In this document: positions 8,240 through 15,293 of the stretch, piece by piece
Position numbering within the stretch: position 1 is the first letter of the stretch
How the letters are laid out: each line of letters starts with the position of its first letter
The notes under the pieces: generated by a model
Databases searched by the model: none
What the model was told of the DNA's origin: nothing
The model's input: only the letters and a program-made list of their open reading frames with translations
Assembly (NCBI RefSeq): GCF_001675285.1
Contig: NZ_LSGQ01000033.1
Location: 62,001-126,000 of the forward strand
Length of the DNA: 64,000 bases
Origin: Elizabethkingia miricola
Lineage (GTDB): Bacteria; Bacteroidota; Bacteroidia; Flavobacteriales; Weeksellaceae
Direction of reading: 5' to 3'
Position numbers and translations under genes: made by a program

Positions 8240-8287
8240 CAAAACTATATCAAAGCTCCTCAAAACAGTCTACTACAATTACACTTC
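8240..8287 (-). promoter_or_regulatory. N28-type promoter upstream of the 77-aa gene
   Basis: GAAGTGTAATTG (8287-8276, minus) is followed after 28 bases by TAGTTTTG (8247-8240). The upstream block and spacing match those of cassettes 2 and 3 and of 10242-10289. Confidence 0.5.
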
Positions 8288-8393
8288 AAATTCACAAACA
8301 GCACATTAACAATTATTTACAAAACAATTGAAGTAACAATAGGGTAGCACAAAATCAGCCTACTATAAAAGCACATTATTATAGCCATTAATT

Positions 8394-8475
8394 AAAAGAG
8401 TCCTGATTTCTCAGGACTCTCATTTATAGATAAACATGTTTATGAAAAAATATTGGTATAATGTATTCTACTTTT
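8394..8475 (-). ncRNA. Candidate ~80-nt small RNA
   Basis: A Crp/Fnr-type operator and TAATATTG box at 8481-8524 point to a start near 8475 on the minus strand. The transcript would end at a strong terminator, GAGTCCTGA-GAAA-TCAGGACTC followed by TTTT (8419-8394). I see no open frame longer than five codons in it. The alternative is that the hairpin ends read-through from the TPR-LuxR gene at 8627, but that gene's stop is 200 bases away. Confidence 0.4.
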
Positions 8476-8480
8476 AGCTG

Positions 8481-8524
8481 CAATATTAATGGATAAGTTT
8501 TATGGTTTCTGTTACATATGTTAC
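8481..8524 (-). promoter_or_regulatory. Crp/Fnr-type operator with TAATATTG box
   Basis: The 14-mer at 8511-8524 reads GTTACATATGTTAC on the plus strand, one base from the dyad. TAATATTG lies at 8488-8481 on the minus strand. The operator centre (8517.5) is 33.5 bases from the box position 8484, as at the other sites. No gene follows, only the terminator hairpin. Confidence 0.5.
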
Positions 8525-8626
8525 AACATTTCTAGTTTTAAATTGCATTAAAGCTTTTAAAAACCCGGATTTCCACCTACTTCTTATCTGTTAAAGCATT
8601 ATAGTATTATCATACCTTAAATGGTC

Positions 8627-10045
8627 TCAAAGTTCCAGTATCCATTTGTTAAGACTGGTTTCGGAATCTAACTTCAGCTTCTTTTTAAGTCTGTATTTTC
8701 TGCTTTCAGCAGTCCGTAACGAGACATTTTCATACTGGGCAATTTCCTTGGTATTAAGCCCCAGTTTTATAAAAGCAGCCAATTTTAAGTCGTAATCTGT
8801 AAGATTAGATTGATGGGACAATAACTGATCTATAAAATCGGAATAGGTTTCCCGGAAGCGCGTCAGGAAAAAGGGGCTATTGGTTTTTGCCAATTCTATA
8901 ATCTGATCGACAGAACCGTCCAATTGCCTTTTCAATTGCATATTTTCCATTGTCTGTTGTTCCAGTAAGTTTTCTTTTCTCAGTTGTTTTGTCCGATAAA
9001 ACCTTAGGATAGCATAAATGATAATAAGAACTAATACTACAAAGCCGGAGAATATAAAATACAAGTTCTTTTTTTGTTTTTGTTTCTCTTGCATTTCCTG
9101 TTGAAGTAATTTGTTTACAACAATATTTACCGCAGCTTTTTCTTCATTTTTTATAGTGTCATTTATGGCTTTATATTTTTTCAGATATTCATTGGATTTC
9201 TCAGCATTATTAAGATAGCCATAAGTATTGGAAATGGAATCGAAAGCAGTTCTGGTATACGTCCTGAATTCCGTCTTTTGCAAAGCCGAAACAGATTTCA
9301 GATAATATTCCAAAGCTTGATGATAATCTCCTTTTACCTGGTATAATTTTCCGTAACTAAAAAGAGTAATTCCACTTACCGCCATACTATTGTAATCTGG
9401 AGCAGCGTCTGCTTTGTTCAGATAATAAGCAGCTGAATCCAGCTGAATTCTTTTGTCGATAAAACCATCGGCTATTTTGCTATAAGTAATAGCACTGGGC
9501 ATAATACGGATCAGTTTTTTCTCTATATTTCTCAGAGAATCCTGCTGATTGAGAAAATTAAGGCGCTTCCATGTATAAATGGAAAATAAAGAAAAGGTCT
9601 TTTGCTTTTCGTTGGGTATCTTTTTAGCATAATCTATAGCTTTCTCAAAACTTTCATTGGACTGTTTGTGTAAGCCCAACCTGGTATAAATCCGTGCATA
9701 CTCACCATAGAACCTTGTCTGAAATAAAGGATTCTTGCTTCCTTTCATTTCCTCTCCGGCCTTATCAAGGTAATGCATACTTTCTTTCAGTTTGTCTACA
9801 GAAAACAACAATGATGCAATATTGGTATATGCTGTAATAATTCCGTCTTTATCATTTAGCTTTTTATATTTTTCCAGAGCTTTAACATTGAAGTCCATTG
9901 CTTTCACCAGTTCTCCCTTATCATAATATTCAAAGGTCTTTTTTATAGGCTCGGGAAAAAAGGAATAATCCTGAGCCGGATATTTTTGAGACAACAGAAA
10001 AAGGAATAATAATAAAAATTTTACAGAAGAAATTTTGCCAGGCAT
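8627..10045 (-). CDS. TPR-containing LuxR-type transcriptional regulator
   Basis: The product has 472 aa. It has an N-terminal signal or anchor, then TPR-like helical pairs over residues ~30-290 (for example AYTNIASLLFSVDKLKES and SYGKLYQVKGDYHQALEY). A transmembrane helix lies near residue 330 (LYFIFSGFVVLVLIIIYAIL) and a coiled-coil stretch rich in Gln and Glu follows. The C-terminal LuxR/GerE-type helix-turn-helix shows LGLNTKEIAQYENVSLRTAE and ends KWILEL. This layout, a membrane-bound TPR sensor joined to a LuxR domain, is common in flavobacteria. It diverges from the Crp/Fnr gene at 10755 with a 390-base gap that holds two promoter elements for the 48-aa peptide. Its target is unknown; the shared GAAGTGTAATTG blocks are one candidate. 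Confidence 0.85.
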   Translation of the reverse strand: MPGKISSVKFLLLFLFLLSQKYPAQDYSFFPEPIKKTFEYYDKGELVKAMDFNVKALEKYKKLNDKDGIITAYTNIASLLFSVDKLKESMHYLDKAGEEMKGSKNPLFQTRFYGEYARIYTRLGLHKQSNESFEKAIDYAKKIPNEKQKTFSLFSIYTWKRLNFLNQQDSLRNIEKKLIRIMPSAITYSKIADGFIDKRIQLDSAAYYLNKADAAPDYNSMAVSGITLFSYGKLYQVKGDYHQALEYYLKSVSALQKTEFRTYTRTAFDSISNTYGYLNNAEKSNEYLKKYKAINDTIKNEEKAAVNIVVNKLLQQEMQEKQKQKKNLYFIFSGFVVLVLIIIYAILRFYRTKQLRKENLLEQQTMENMQLKRQLDGSVDQIIELAKTNSPFFLTRFRETYSDFIDQLLSHQSNLTDYDLKLAAFIKLGLNTKEIAQYENVSLRTAESRKYRLKKKLKLDSETSLNKWILEL

Positions 10046-10241
10046 TAGTGATGATTTTACAACGATTAAAGATAAACAGAATTATGATTCAAAGTTTTCA
10101 AATTTTGCTTTCTAAATAAATATCCCATCTTCAGAAGCAATGAAAATTGATAATAATTCTCTCAAACAAGATTCCCCTTTTCACTTCATCTATACGTTAC
10201 ACCAAAAGTCAAGAAACTGTATTACAACACATTAAACAGAT

Positions 10242-10289
10242 GAAGTACAATTGCAGTAAAAGTTTTTCATGATAACGGAAATAGATTTG
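10242..10289 (+). promoter_or_regulatory. N28-type promoter (plus strand)
   Basis: GAAGTACAATTG (10242-10253) is followed by 28 bases and then TAGATTTG (10282-10289). The intervening sequence also matches the cassette 2 copy, with CAGTA, a T-run and AACGGA in register. It lies 150 bases before the 48-aa peptide gene. The rest of the 10046-10439 gap shows no gene. Confidence 0.5.
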
Positions 10290-10359
10290 TACCAGAAAAA
10301 CAAAATATTCACACCTCCAAAGGCAGCAAATTTTAGATCGATTAAAAAATACCAGATAC

Positions 10360-10403
10360 GTAACATATGTTACAAAAAGCACCAGCTTTTAATATCAGCT
10401 TTG
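10360..10403 (+). promoter_or_regulatory. Perfect Crp/Fnr-type dyad with CAGCTTTG box
   Basis: GTAACATATGTTAC (10360-10373) is a perfect 14-bp palindrome. CAGCTTTG (10396-10403) matches TAnnTTTG except for its first base. The spacing from operator centre to TTTG is 33.5. It lies 37 bases before the 48-aa peptide gene. Confidence 0.65.
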
Positions 10404-10439
10404 CAAATTCATAAACACAATAACAATTATTTAAAAAAA

Positions 10440-10586
10440 ATGAATATGAAAAATGAAGTGAAATTTATTACGATATGGGTGGTCCTTATATTTCTATTTT
10501 TATTAGCCATATCATCCTTTAGTCCAAATAACAACGCTAAAAATGAAGAAAGCAATATTGCTTTACAAGCAATTACTAAAAAGTAA
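10440..10586 (+). CDS. Small membrane peptide (48 aa)
   Basis: The start is the ATG at 10440 (MNMKNEVKF); the frame is open further upstream, but that part covers the promoter region and is ignored. One hydrophobic helix (FITIWVVLIFLFLLAIS) is followed by a polar, Asn-rich tail ending AITKK. The helix is too strongly hydrophobic and lacks a cleavage motif, so a membrane-anchored peptide is more likely than a secreted one. Two promoter elements precede it, one with a perfect Crp/Fnr-type dyad. Function unknown. Confidence 0.55.
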   Translation: MNMKNEVKFITIWVVLIFLFLLAISSFSPNNNAKNEESNIALQAITKK

Positions 10587-10696
10587 TAACAGGTCACTGG
10601 CAACATATTACTCTTAGCAATACATACATTAAAAAACTTCCCAATGACCTCCTTTTCTGATGAACTGCCTCTAAGGTTAAAAGAGTAACAATTACA

Positions 10697-10710
10697 CTTG
10701 TTTATACAAG
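10697..10710 (+). promoter_or_regulatory. Inverted repeat upstream of the Crp/Fnr gene
   Basis: CTTGTTTATACAAG has CTTGT and ACAAG half-sites four bases apart, the same geometry as a Crp/Fnr operator but a different half-site. It lies 45 bases before the start at 10755 and may be an autoregulatory site or chance. Confidence 0.3.
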
Positions 10711-10754
10711 CTTTAAACATATCTGGTAAGCATTAGAAAATAAAAAACACAAAA

Positions 10755-11375
10755 ATGGAAAACTTACAACAAATACCAGCGTTTAAATCATCTCCTGAAT
10801 TAATTAAAAAGCTATATGAAAATAGTATAAAAAAAAGCTACAAAGCAGGAAGTGTTATTCTGAAGGAAAATGCTTATACACTATCTATACCTGTAGTTAC
10901 TAAAGGTATTCTGAAAATAGTACGCAAAGAAAATGAGGATAAAGCTATCCTTCTGTATTACGTAAAAAAAGGAGAAACCTGTATCCTTCCGTTTTGGGGA
11001 AGCATATACAATATTACCAGTAGTCTGCGGGTAGAAGCAGAGGAGGACTCTGAAATCTATTTTCTCCCTATTCAAAAAGCCAGGCTCTTTATAAAAGAGC
11101 ATCCACAGTGGCTGGACTATATTCTTCTACTTTTCATAAAGCATTATGAAGACCTTATTAATGTAGTAGATTATGCGTATAAAAAAACTGATGAACGTTT
11201 GCTGTATTTACTAAAAAACAAAGCTGAAGTAACACGATCCAGAGTAATACCAATAACCCACAAACAACTAGCTTATGAGTTACTTACATCACGTGTAGTT
11301 ATTTCCCGCCTGTTGAAACAATTAGAAGAAAAAGGAGTTTTGAAGCTCAACAGAAATCAGATTACACTGATATAG
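10755..11375 (+). CDS. Crp/Fnr family transcriptional regulator
   Basis: The product has 206 aa. Residues ~10-125 form a cyclic-nucleotide-binding-type beta barrel (KAGSVILKEN, GILKIVRK, GETCILPFWG, AEEDSEIYFLP), without the Fe-S cysteine cluster of Fnr or an obvious cAMP pocket. A dimer helix follows. The C-terminal winged helix has ITHKQLAYELLTSRVVISRLLKQL, and its recognition segment SRVVISRLL closely resembles the TRVTVTRLL segment I recall for cyanobacterial NtcA. NtcA reads GTA-N8-TAC, and six GTAAC-N4-GTTAC-type sites lie within 10 kb of this gene. It is therefore the best local candidate for their activator. Bacteroidota genomes hold many such regulators, so this link is an inference. 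Its ligand is unknown. Confidence 0.85.
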   Translation: MENLQQIPAFKSSPELIKKLYENSIKKSYKAGSVILKENAYTLSIPVVTKGILKIVRKENEDKAILLYYVKKGETCILPFWGSIYNITSSLRVEAEEDSEIYFLPIQKARLFIKEHPQWLDYILLLFIKHYEDLINVVDYAYKKTDERLLYLLKNKAEVTRSRVIPITHKQLAYELLTSRVVISRLLKQLEEKGVLKLNRNQITLI

Positions 11376-11414
11376 AAAAAACAACATTTCCATTTTTCAC
11401 TTTAAATATATATT

Positions 11415-12014
11415 ATGTCAGATTCATTCAATACTACTATAAATTCATCATTAAAAAATATTTTATTCCCATTACTTACCAGTACAGGATCAATACTTAC
11501 AGGCTTTTATATGCTTAGTCTTTTAATAGAAAATCAGATAGCATCTTCTCAGATTCCCGGAATTCTTTTTATAGCATCAGGTTTATCTCTGAGCATCTTC
11601 TCTGTTCAGAATTACAAGCTTATTAATGGCTGGGGGCTTTATCTTTTATTCGGATTATTAATACTGCTAACAGGAATTTATATTACTGTATCAGAACCTT
11701 CTGTATACGTTACAGGATTGGCTTCTTTGCTTCGCTCAGGTATTTTACTGGGTGCTGCGTGGGATCTTAAAAAGCACGAACATGCTGATTGGGGCAATAT
11801 AGGTATTGCAAGTATTACCGGACTTATTTTTTCTGTAATACTGATTGCCGACCCCGATACTCTGGAGCTTCCTGTAAATTTTGTAATGGCGGCCTTATTT
11901 ATATCAACCGGAATTGCAGGTCTATTATTATACTCGGAGCTAAGAAAGGTAAACAGATTCTACGGGCTACTAAAGAAACTGACAAAAAGTACAAAACTGG
12001 TGTCGATTGCATAG
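11415..12014 (+). CDS. Multi-pass membrane protein, DUF308/HdeD-like
   Basis: The product has 199 aa and about six hydrophobic helices in three pairs (for example ILFPLLTSTGSILTGFYMLSL, GILFIASGLSLSIFS, LYLLFGLLILLTGIYITV, FVMAALFISTGIAGLLLY). The repeated pattern of short helices with GI-L-I-SG motifs recalls the DUF308/HdeD family of acid-stress membrane proteins, but the match is not strong. It starts 39 bases after the Crp/Fnr gene on the same strand, so the two probably form an operon. Confidence 0.6.
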   Translation: MSDSFNTTINSSLKNILFPLLTSTGSILTGFYMLSLLIENQIASSQIPGILFIASGLSLSIFSVQNYKLINGWGLYLLFGLLILLTGIYITVSEPSVYVTGLASLLRSGILLGAAWDLKKHEHADWGNIGIASITGLIFSVILIADPDTLELPVNFVMAALFISTGIAGLLLYSELRKVNRFYGLLKKLTKSTKLVSIA

Positions 12015-12065
12015 AAAGTACTGTTCTTCAGATCTCTGAATATATATTTATATAAATAATATAGT

Positions 12066-12109
12066 GTAACAATAGTTACCAATGCCAATATAATTTAATT
12101 ACATATTTG
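12066..12109 (+). promoter_or_regulatory. Crp/Fnr-type operator with CATATTTG box
   Basis: GTAACAATAGTTAC (12066-12079) has perfect GTAAC and GTTAC half-sites. CATATTTG (12102-12109) matches TAnnTTTG except for its first base. Operator centre to TTTG is 33.5 bases, identical to the other sites. It precedes the lipoprotein gene at 12193 by about 85 bases. Confidence 0.65.
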
Positions 12110-12192
12110 TATTCAAGATACAAACACAAATAATCATACAATAATAAGAGTAGCAATACTCGTCTCTTTTAATCAATTTAAATTTTAAAACT

Positions 12193-12672
12193 ATGAAGAA
12201 GTTATTTTTAGTTTGGGCAGCAGCGCTGGCCATGGTCTTAATCTCATGTTCGCGTGACAATGATAATACAGACATCCCGCTAACGCCAAGCCAGATTCTG
12301 GCATCTACACCATGGGAAACTACAGGAGCTAAAGATGCTGCCGGTGGCAAAGTAGATCTTAACGATCCTAACGTTATCAATTTTGTAGGCTTCGCTTATT
12401 TCAAAGACAACGGAACTTTTACCATGTATAACCTGGATGATTCTCCAAAGATGCGAGGCGACTGGTCTGTATCTCCTGATGGAAAAACAAGAACCATTGT
12501 AGCTAAAAATGCTAATGGTGAAGTAATATTTACACGCGTGGTGGACATTACGGTACTAACGAAAGCTGAGTTTACCTACAGGGTTTATCCAAATGCTGAT
12601 GATAAAACTGTTTATTATGATATTATCCACACTCCTACCAATCATAAGGAGCCAATTACAATAAATCCGTAA
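12193..12672 (+). CDS. Lipoprotein with DUF4822-like domain
   Basis: The product has 159 aa. The signal ends LISC with Cys19, followed by a polar linker. The rest contains TPWETTGAKDAAGGKVDL, FVGFAYFKDNGTFTMYN, MRGDWSVSPDGKTRT and VYYDIIHTP, the layout of a small lipocalin-like barrel that I assign to DUF4822. It stands behind the operator at 12066-12079 and so may belong to the same regulon as the fimbrillin cassettes. Its ligand is unknown. Confidence 0.75.
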   Translation: MKKLFLVWAAALAMVLISCSRDNDNTDIPLTPSQILASTPWETTGAKDAAGGKVDLNDPNVINFVGFAYFKDNGTFTMYNLDDSPKMRGDWSVSPDGKTRTIVAKNANGEVIFTRVVDITVLTKAEFTYRVYPNADDKTVYYDIIHTPTNHKEPITINP

Positions 12673-12700
12673 TACAGAAATATCATACAACTAAAATTAT

Positions 12701-12817
12701 ATTCTCTCCGCTTTTTCAACTAATAACCGACTCATATAAAACTATGATGTTCCGATATATTTCATAAGCAATTTTATTCAGATGATAACATACTTTTATC
12801 AATCCGGCGGAGAGGAT
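12701..12817 (+). other. Long-range inverted repeat in the 3' region
   Basis: ATTCTCTCCGC (12701-12711) can pair with the segment around GCGGAGAGGAT (12807-12817), with one G-U pair, across a loop of about 95 bases. No frame of note lies inside. It precedes a strong terminator, so it may shape a long 3' untranslated region or a separate RNA. Confidence 0.35.
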
Positions 12818-12851
12818 TTTATATAAAATTTTCATCATTCATTTGTGTTTC

Positions 12852-12887
12852 GTGATCAGCTAACTCCGGAAGGCTGGTCACTTTTAT
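12852..12887 (+). terminator. Terminator 180 bases after the DUF4822 gene
   Basis: GTGATCAGC and GCTGGTCAC pair around a 12-base loop and are followed by TTTTATAAA on the plus strand. Confidence 0.75.
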
Positions 12888-12949
12888 AAAAAATTAAAAT
12901 TTATGGCTTTATCTGTTGATATGAATGTGAAACTAATTGAAAAAGCCAC

Positions 12950-12980
12950 AGCCCGGTTATAATAACCGGGCTCTTTTATT
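12950..12980 (+). terminator. Second plus-strand terminator
   Basis: AGCCCGGTTA and TAACCGGGCT form a ten-pair stem with a three-base loop, followed by CTTTTATTT. It lies 63 bases past the previous terminator and before the gene at 13036. Confidence 0.85.
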
Positions 12981-13035
12981 TAAGTTCTGTTTCAAAAAAA
13001 TCTGCTTAACTTTAGCTGTAGCTAAAACACTTATT

Positions 13036-13503
13036 ATGAAATCTCCTCTTTTTAAATTCTTGTTTCCTTTATCATTATTCCTGCTTATTACAGGAGTTGG
13101 AAAACTAACTGCACAAGACACCACGCCTCAAATATCTTATTCAAAACAATGTCTGCAAATGTTAAAACTAAGCTCGGATAAAATGATTTTCACAAAAGAT
13201 AAAACAGAGAAACCTGTAAAAGCCATATTTATCATTAATCCACAAAAGCGCACGCTGGACTTTAGCATTAGTGAAAACGGCAAATCAAGCGCCATGAGGA
13301 AAACTGAGATTACGGATATGAATTGTACTATAAATCCGGATTTTACACAAGGCAAAATTGTATATAGTATAATTGAAAGTAATAATGACGGCACTTATTC
13401 GGCAAATGAAGTTTTACTGGAAGCAACACCAACCGGGCTTTATTTCTCTAACAATATAGACTCAATAAATAATAAAGTGCTTTTCGTTCTAAAGAAGGAA
13501 TAA
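13036..13503 (+). CDS. Secreted hypothetical protein (155 aa)
   Basis: The start is set at the ATG at 13036, because the longer frame would run through the terminator at 12950-12980. A signal peptide (FLFPLSLFLLITGVGKLTAQ) precedes a mostly beta mature part with YSKQCLQMLKLSSDKM, IFIINPQKRTLDFSI and NEVLLEATPTGLYFS. I do not recognise the family. Its stop TAA is directly followed by the ATG of the next gene, so the two are cotranscribed. Confidence 0.6.
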   Translation: MKSPLFKFLFPLSLFLLITGVGKLTAQDTTPQISYSKQCLQMLKLSSDKMIFTKDKTEKPVKAIFIINPQKRTLDFSISENGKSSAMRKTEITDMNCTINPDFTQGKIVYSIIESNNDGTYSANEVLLEATPTGLYFSNNIDSINNKVLFVLKKE

Positions 13504-14064
13504 ATGAGCTGTAAATTTTCACATACAACTATTATAAACAGGCTTATTATAAGTTTTGTAGTTACGATACTGTCCTTATTTTCTATAGTCTATGCCCAGC
13601 ATAATCCGTTTATAAAGACAACATGGAAAATAGACCATATTGCTCCCAATGGTAAAGCGATCTTGATAAAAGCAAAATGGATTAACCTATCAAATGAACG
13701 GGCCAAATTTCATTTTATACAATTTGAAGATAATATCAATTACCAGACAGGTATTTCATGTTATAATGCCTTAGGTCTTTATCGCGTAAGGGAGAATAAT
13801 ATTATCGAACTTGCTACAAGCGATGGTGCTATGAGTCCGGATTGTGAAGAACCTAAAATTTTATCCGGATCCTATTATTTTAAGGAGAATAACAATATTA
13901 TTGAATTAACACCTCTATACGAAGAAGCGCCATCCGGTATAGATGCTATAAGTAATGTAATATCAGTTCAGACTGATTCGGCAGTAGTAACCCCTACTCC
14001 GCAACCGTCTAAAAGAGTAAAAAATTTACCGATATATAAAAAGAAGATAAAAAACAGAAAGTAG
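13504..14064 (+). CDS. Secreted hypothetical protein (186 aa)
   Basis: The ATG abuts the stop of the preceding gene with no spacer. The N-terminus has a signal peptide ending VYAQ. The mature part contains KTTWKIDHIAPNGKAILIKA, a pair of cysteines (ISCYNALG, SPDCEEP) and GSYYFKENNNIIEL, followed by a Pro/Thr-rich linker and a very basic C-terminus (SKRVKNLPIYKKKIKNRK). The opening resembles small lipocalin-like proteins, but no family is certain. Confidence 0.6.
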   Translation: MSCKFSHTTIINRLIISFVVTILSLFSIVYAQHNPFIKTTWKIDHIAPNGKAILIKAKWINLSNERAKFHFIQFEDNINYQTGISCYNALGLYRVRENNIIELATSDGAMSPDCEEPKILSGSYYFKENNNIIELTPLYEEAPSGIDAISNVISVQTDSAVVTPTPQPSKRVKNLPIYKKKIKNRK

Positions 14065-14145
14065 AATTTATACTACTTTCAATAGTATTACAGAAGCAAA
14101 TACATTCTTTTGTATCTATATCTAAACCTCTGTTTTAGTATGAAA

Positions 14146-14208
14146 TAAAAAAGGTCCCGGTTGCCCGGGACCTACCAAATCACAAAAAATTTTATAAAAA
14201 AAATTTAT
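14146..14208 (-). ncRNA. Candidate ~60-nt small RNA
   Basis: A complete Bacteroidota promoter at 14215-14244 would start a minus-strand transcript near 14208. It would run through AT-rich sequence into GGTCCCGG-GCAA-CCGGGACC followed by six T (14172-14146). No open frame fits. The same AT-rich lead plus hairpin is seen at 6972-6996 and 8394-8419. Confidence 0.45.
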
Positions 14209-14214
14209 TCACTT

Positions 14215-14244
14215 CAAAAGTACAAATTATTTTAATATATGCAA
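14215..14244 (-). promoter_or_regulatory. TTG-N19-TACTTTTG promoter
   Basis: On the minus strand TTG (14244-14242) is followed by 19 bases and TACTTTTG (14222-14215), a full match to the Bacteroidota -33/-7 consensus. The only thing downstream is the hairpin at 14146-14172. Confidence 0.65.
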
Positions 14245-14306
14245 CAGTGTTAAGAAAAATTTAATACAAAAAACATATCTCCCTGAATAGAGAAATTAAA
14301 AACAAA

Positions 14307-14331
14307 CAAAAGAAAAGCCCTGTTTTAGGGC
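14307..14331 (-). terminator. Terminator of the 14449-16052 operon
   Basis: GCCCT and AGGGC pair on the minus strand around AAAAC and are followed by TTTTCTTTTG, 118 bases after the stop at 14449. Confidence 0.65.
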
Positions 14332-14448
14332 ATAATCAGAACATAGAAAATATTTAATTTTCATTTTTCACTTTTGAGACATTAAGAACCTTTAAGAAAA
14401 ACATTTGACATACAGTACACTATATTGCCCTGACAACTCTTTCTGAAT

Positions 14449-14871
14449 TTAGTTAGCTTGTCCAATATCCAATCTTTCAAATTTCCCATCAGCATTCTGA
14501 TGAAACTTAAAAAATACACGAAATGTACCCCATTGTCCGGCTTTAAAATTTCCGTATAAAGTTTTCCCCTCATCTTCTACTTTATCTATACTCAGAAACT
14601 TTTCATCTCCCAAAGCCTTCGCAAAAAAAGATTTAAATTCTACTTTATGATCATCATCAGTCATCTCCGGGTTTTCTATAAAGTAAGAATACCAGCTTTT
14701 ATTACCGCTCTGCAAGGCTTCTATAGCATCTTTCACCTGATTGTTTGTAATTTTTGATAAATCCATCGTGTGTGTTTTTGGGGATTGTTGTTTTATAGTT
14801 GATTCTGAGTTTTGTTTCTGTGCACAGGCTGTCAAAGAAATACACAGACTGTAGATAAATAAAGCTTTCAT
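14449..14871 (-). CDS. Lipoprotein, NTF2-like fold possible (140 aa)
   Basis: The signal ends SLTACAQ with the lipid Cys at residue 16. The mature part has ITNNQVKDAIEALQSGNKSWYSYF, FKSFFAKALGDEKFLSIDKVED and GQWGTFRVFFKFHQNADGKF, a helix followed by curved strands, which suits an NTF2/SnoaL-like fold. It is the last gene of a three-gene operon with a small membrane protein and an SDR enzyme. The function is not clear. Confidence 0.65.
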   Translation of the reverse strand: MKALFIYSLCISLTACAQKQNSESTIKQQSPKTHTMDLSKITNNQVKDAIEALQSGNKSWYSYFIENPEMTDDDHKVEFKSFFAKALGDEKFLSIDKVEDEGKTLYGNFKAGQWGTFRVFFKFHQNADGKFERLDIGQAN

Positions 14872-14876
14872 TGCTT

Positions 14877-15224
14877 TTAATTTTTAAGGGGATGCTGCAA
14901 ATAAATTATTAATAGGTTGAGTAACAGGAATGGCAATTCTATAAGTGCTCCTTTAAAATCTCTTTCTGAAACCTGAAAACATATAATAAGCAATATCCCT
15001 GCAGCCATTAGAAAATTTCCCCATACAAAAGTTTTCGGAAAAAGAATTAATACCGCAGACAGCATAGTAACCAATCCGTTTATCATTACTCCGGATTTTC
15101 CAATATGCCATTTTCCAAATAATTCCAGCATTTCAGGTTTTCCTGCAAACATAGCAGAACCTTGTTTAAAGCCCATAAATACAGCAAATAAAATCAGAAC
15201 AGCATTTATAATTTTTAGTACCAT
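14877..15224 (-). CDS. Small four-helix membrane protein, DoxX-like
   Basis: The product has 115 aa and four hydrophobic segments (IINAVLILFAVFMGF, MINGLVTMLSAVLILFP, NFLMAAGILLIICFQV, LPFLLLNLLIIYL). The size and the MFAGKPEMLELFGKW segment between helices 1 and 2 fit DoxX/DUF-type small membrane proteins. It is five bases upstream of the lipoprotein at 14871 and shares its operon. Confidence 0.6.
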   Translation of the reverse strand: MVLKIINAVLILFAVFMGFKQGSAMFAGKPEMLELFGKWHIGKSGVMINGLVTMLSAVLILFPKTFVWGNFLMAAGILLIICFQVSERDFKGALIELPFLLLNLLIIYLQHPLKN

Positions 15225-15293
15225 AATTTTCAGAAATTAAAAACAGAAAACTCCTAATTAAAAAAATTGAAGAGCTTTCTGTTCCTGGATTAG

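Noticed and set aside
10269-10439. Long frame upstream of the 48-aa peptide, starting at 10269
   Set aside because: It runs through the TAGATTTG box, the operator and the second promoter box and has no protein-like pattern; the ATG at 10440 is the better start.
12937-13035. Upstream extension of the 155-aa secreted protein
   Set aside because: The extension would run across a terminator hairpin and hide the signal peptide; the ATG at 13036 is used.
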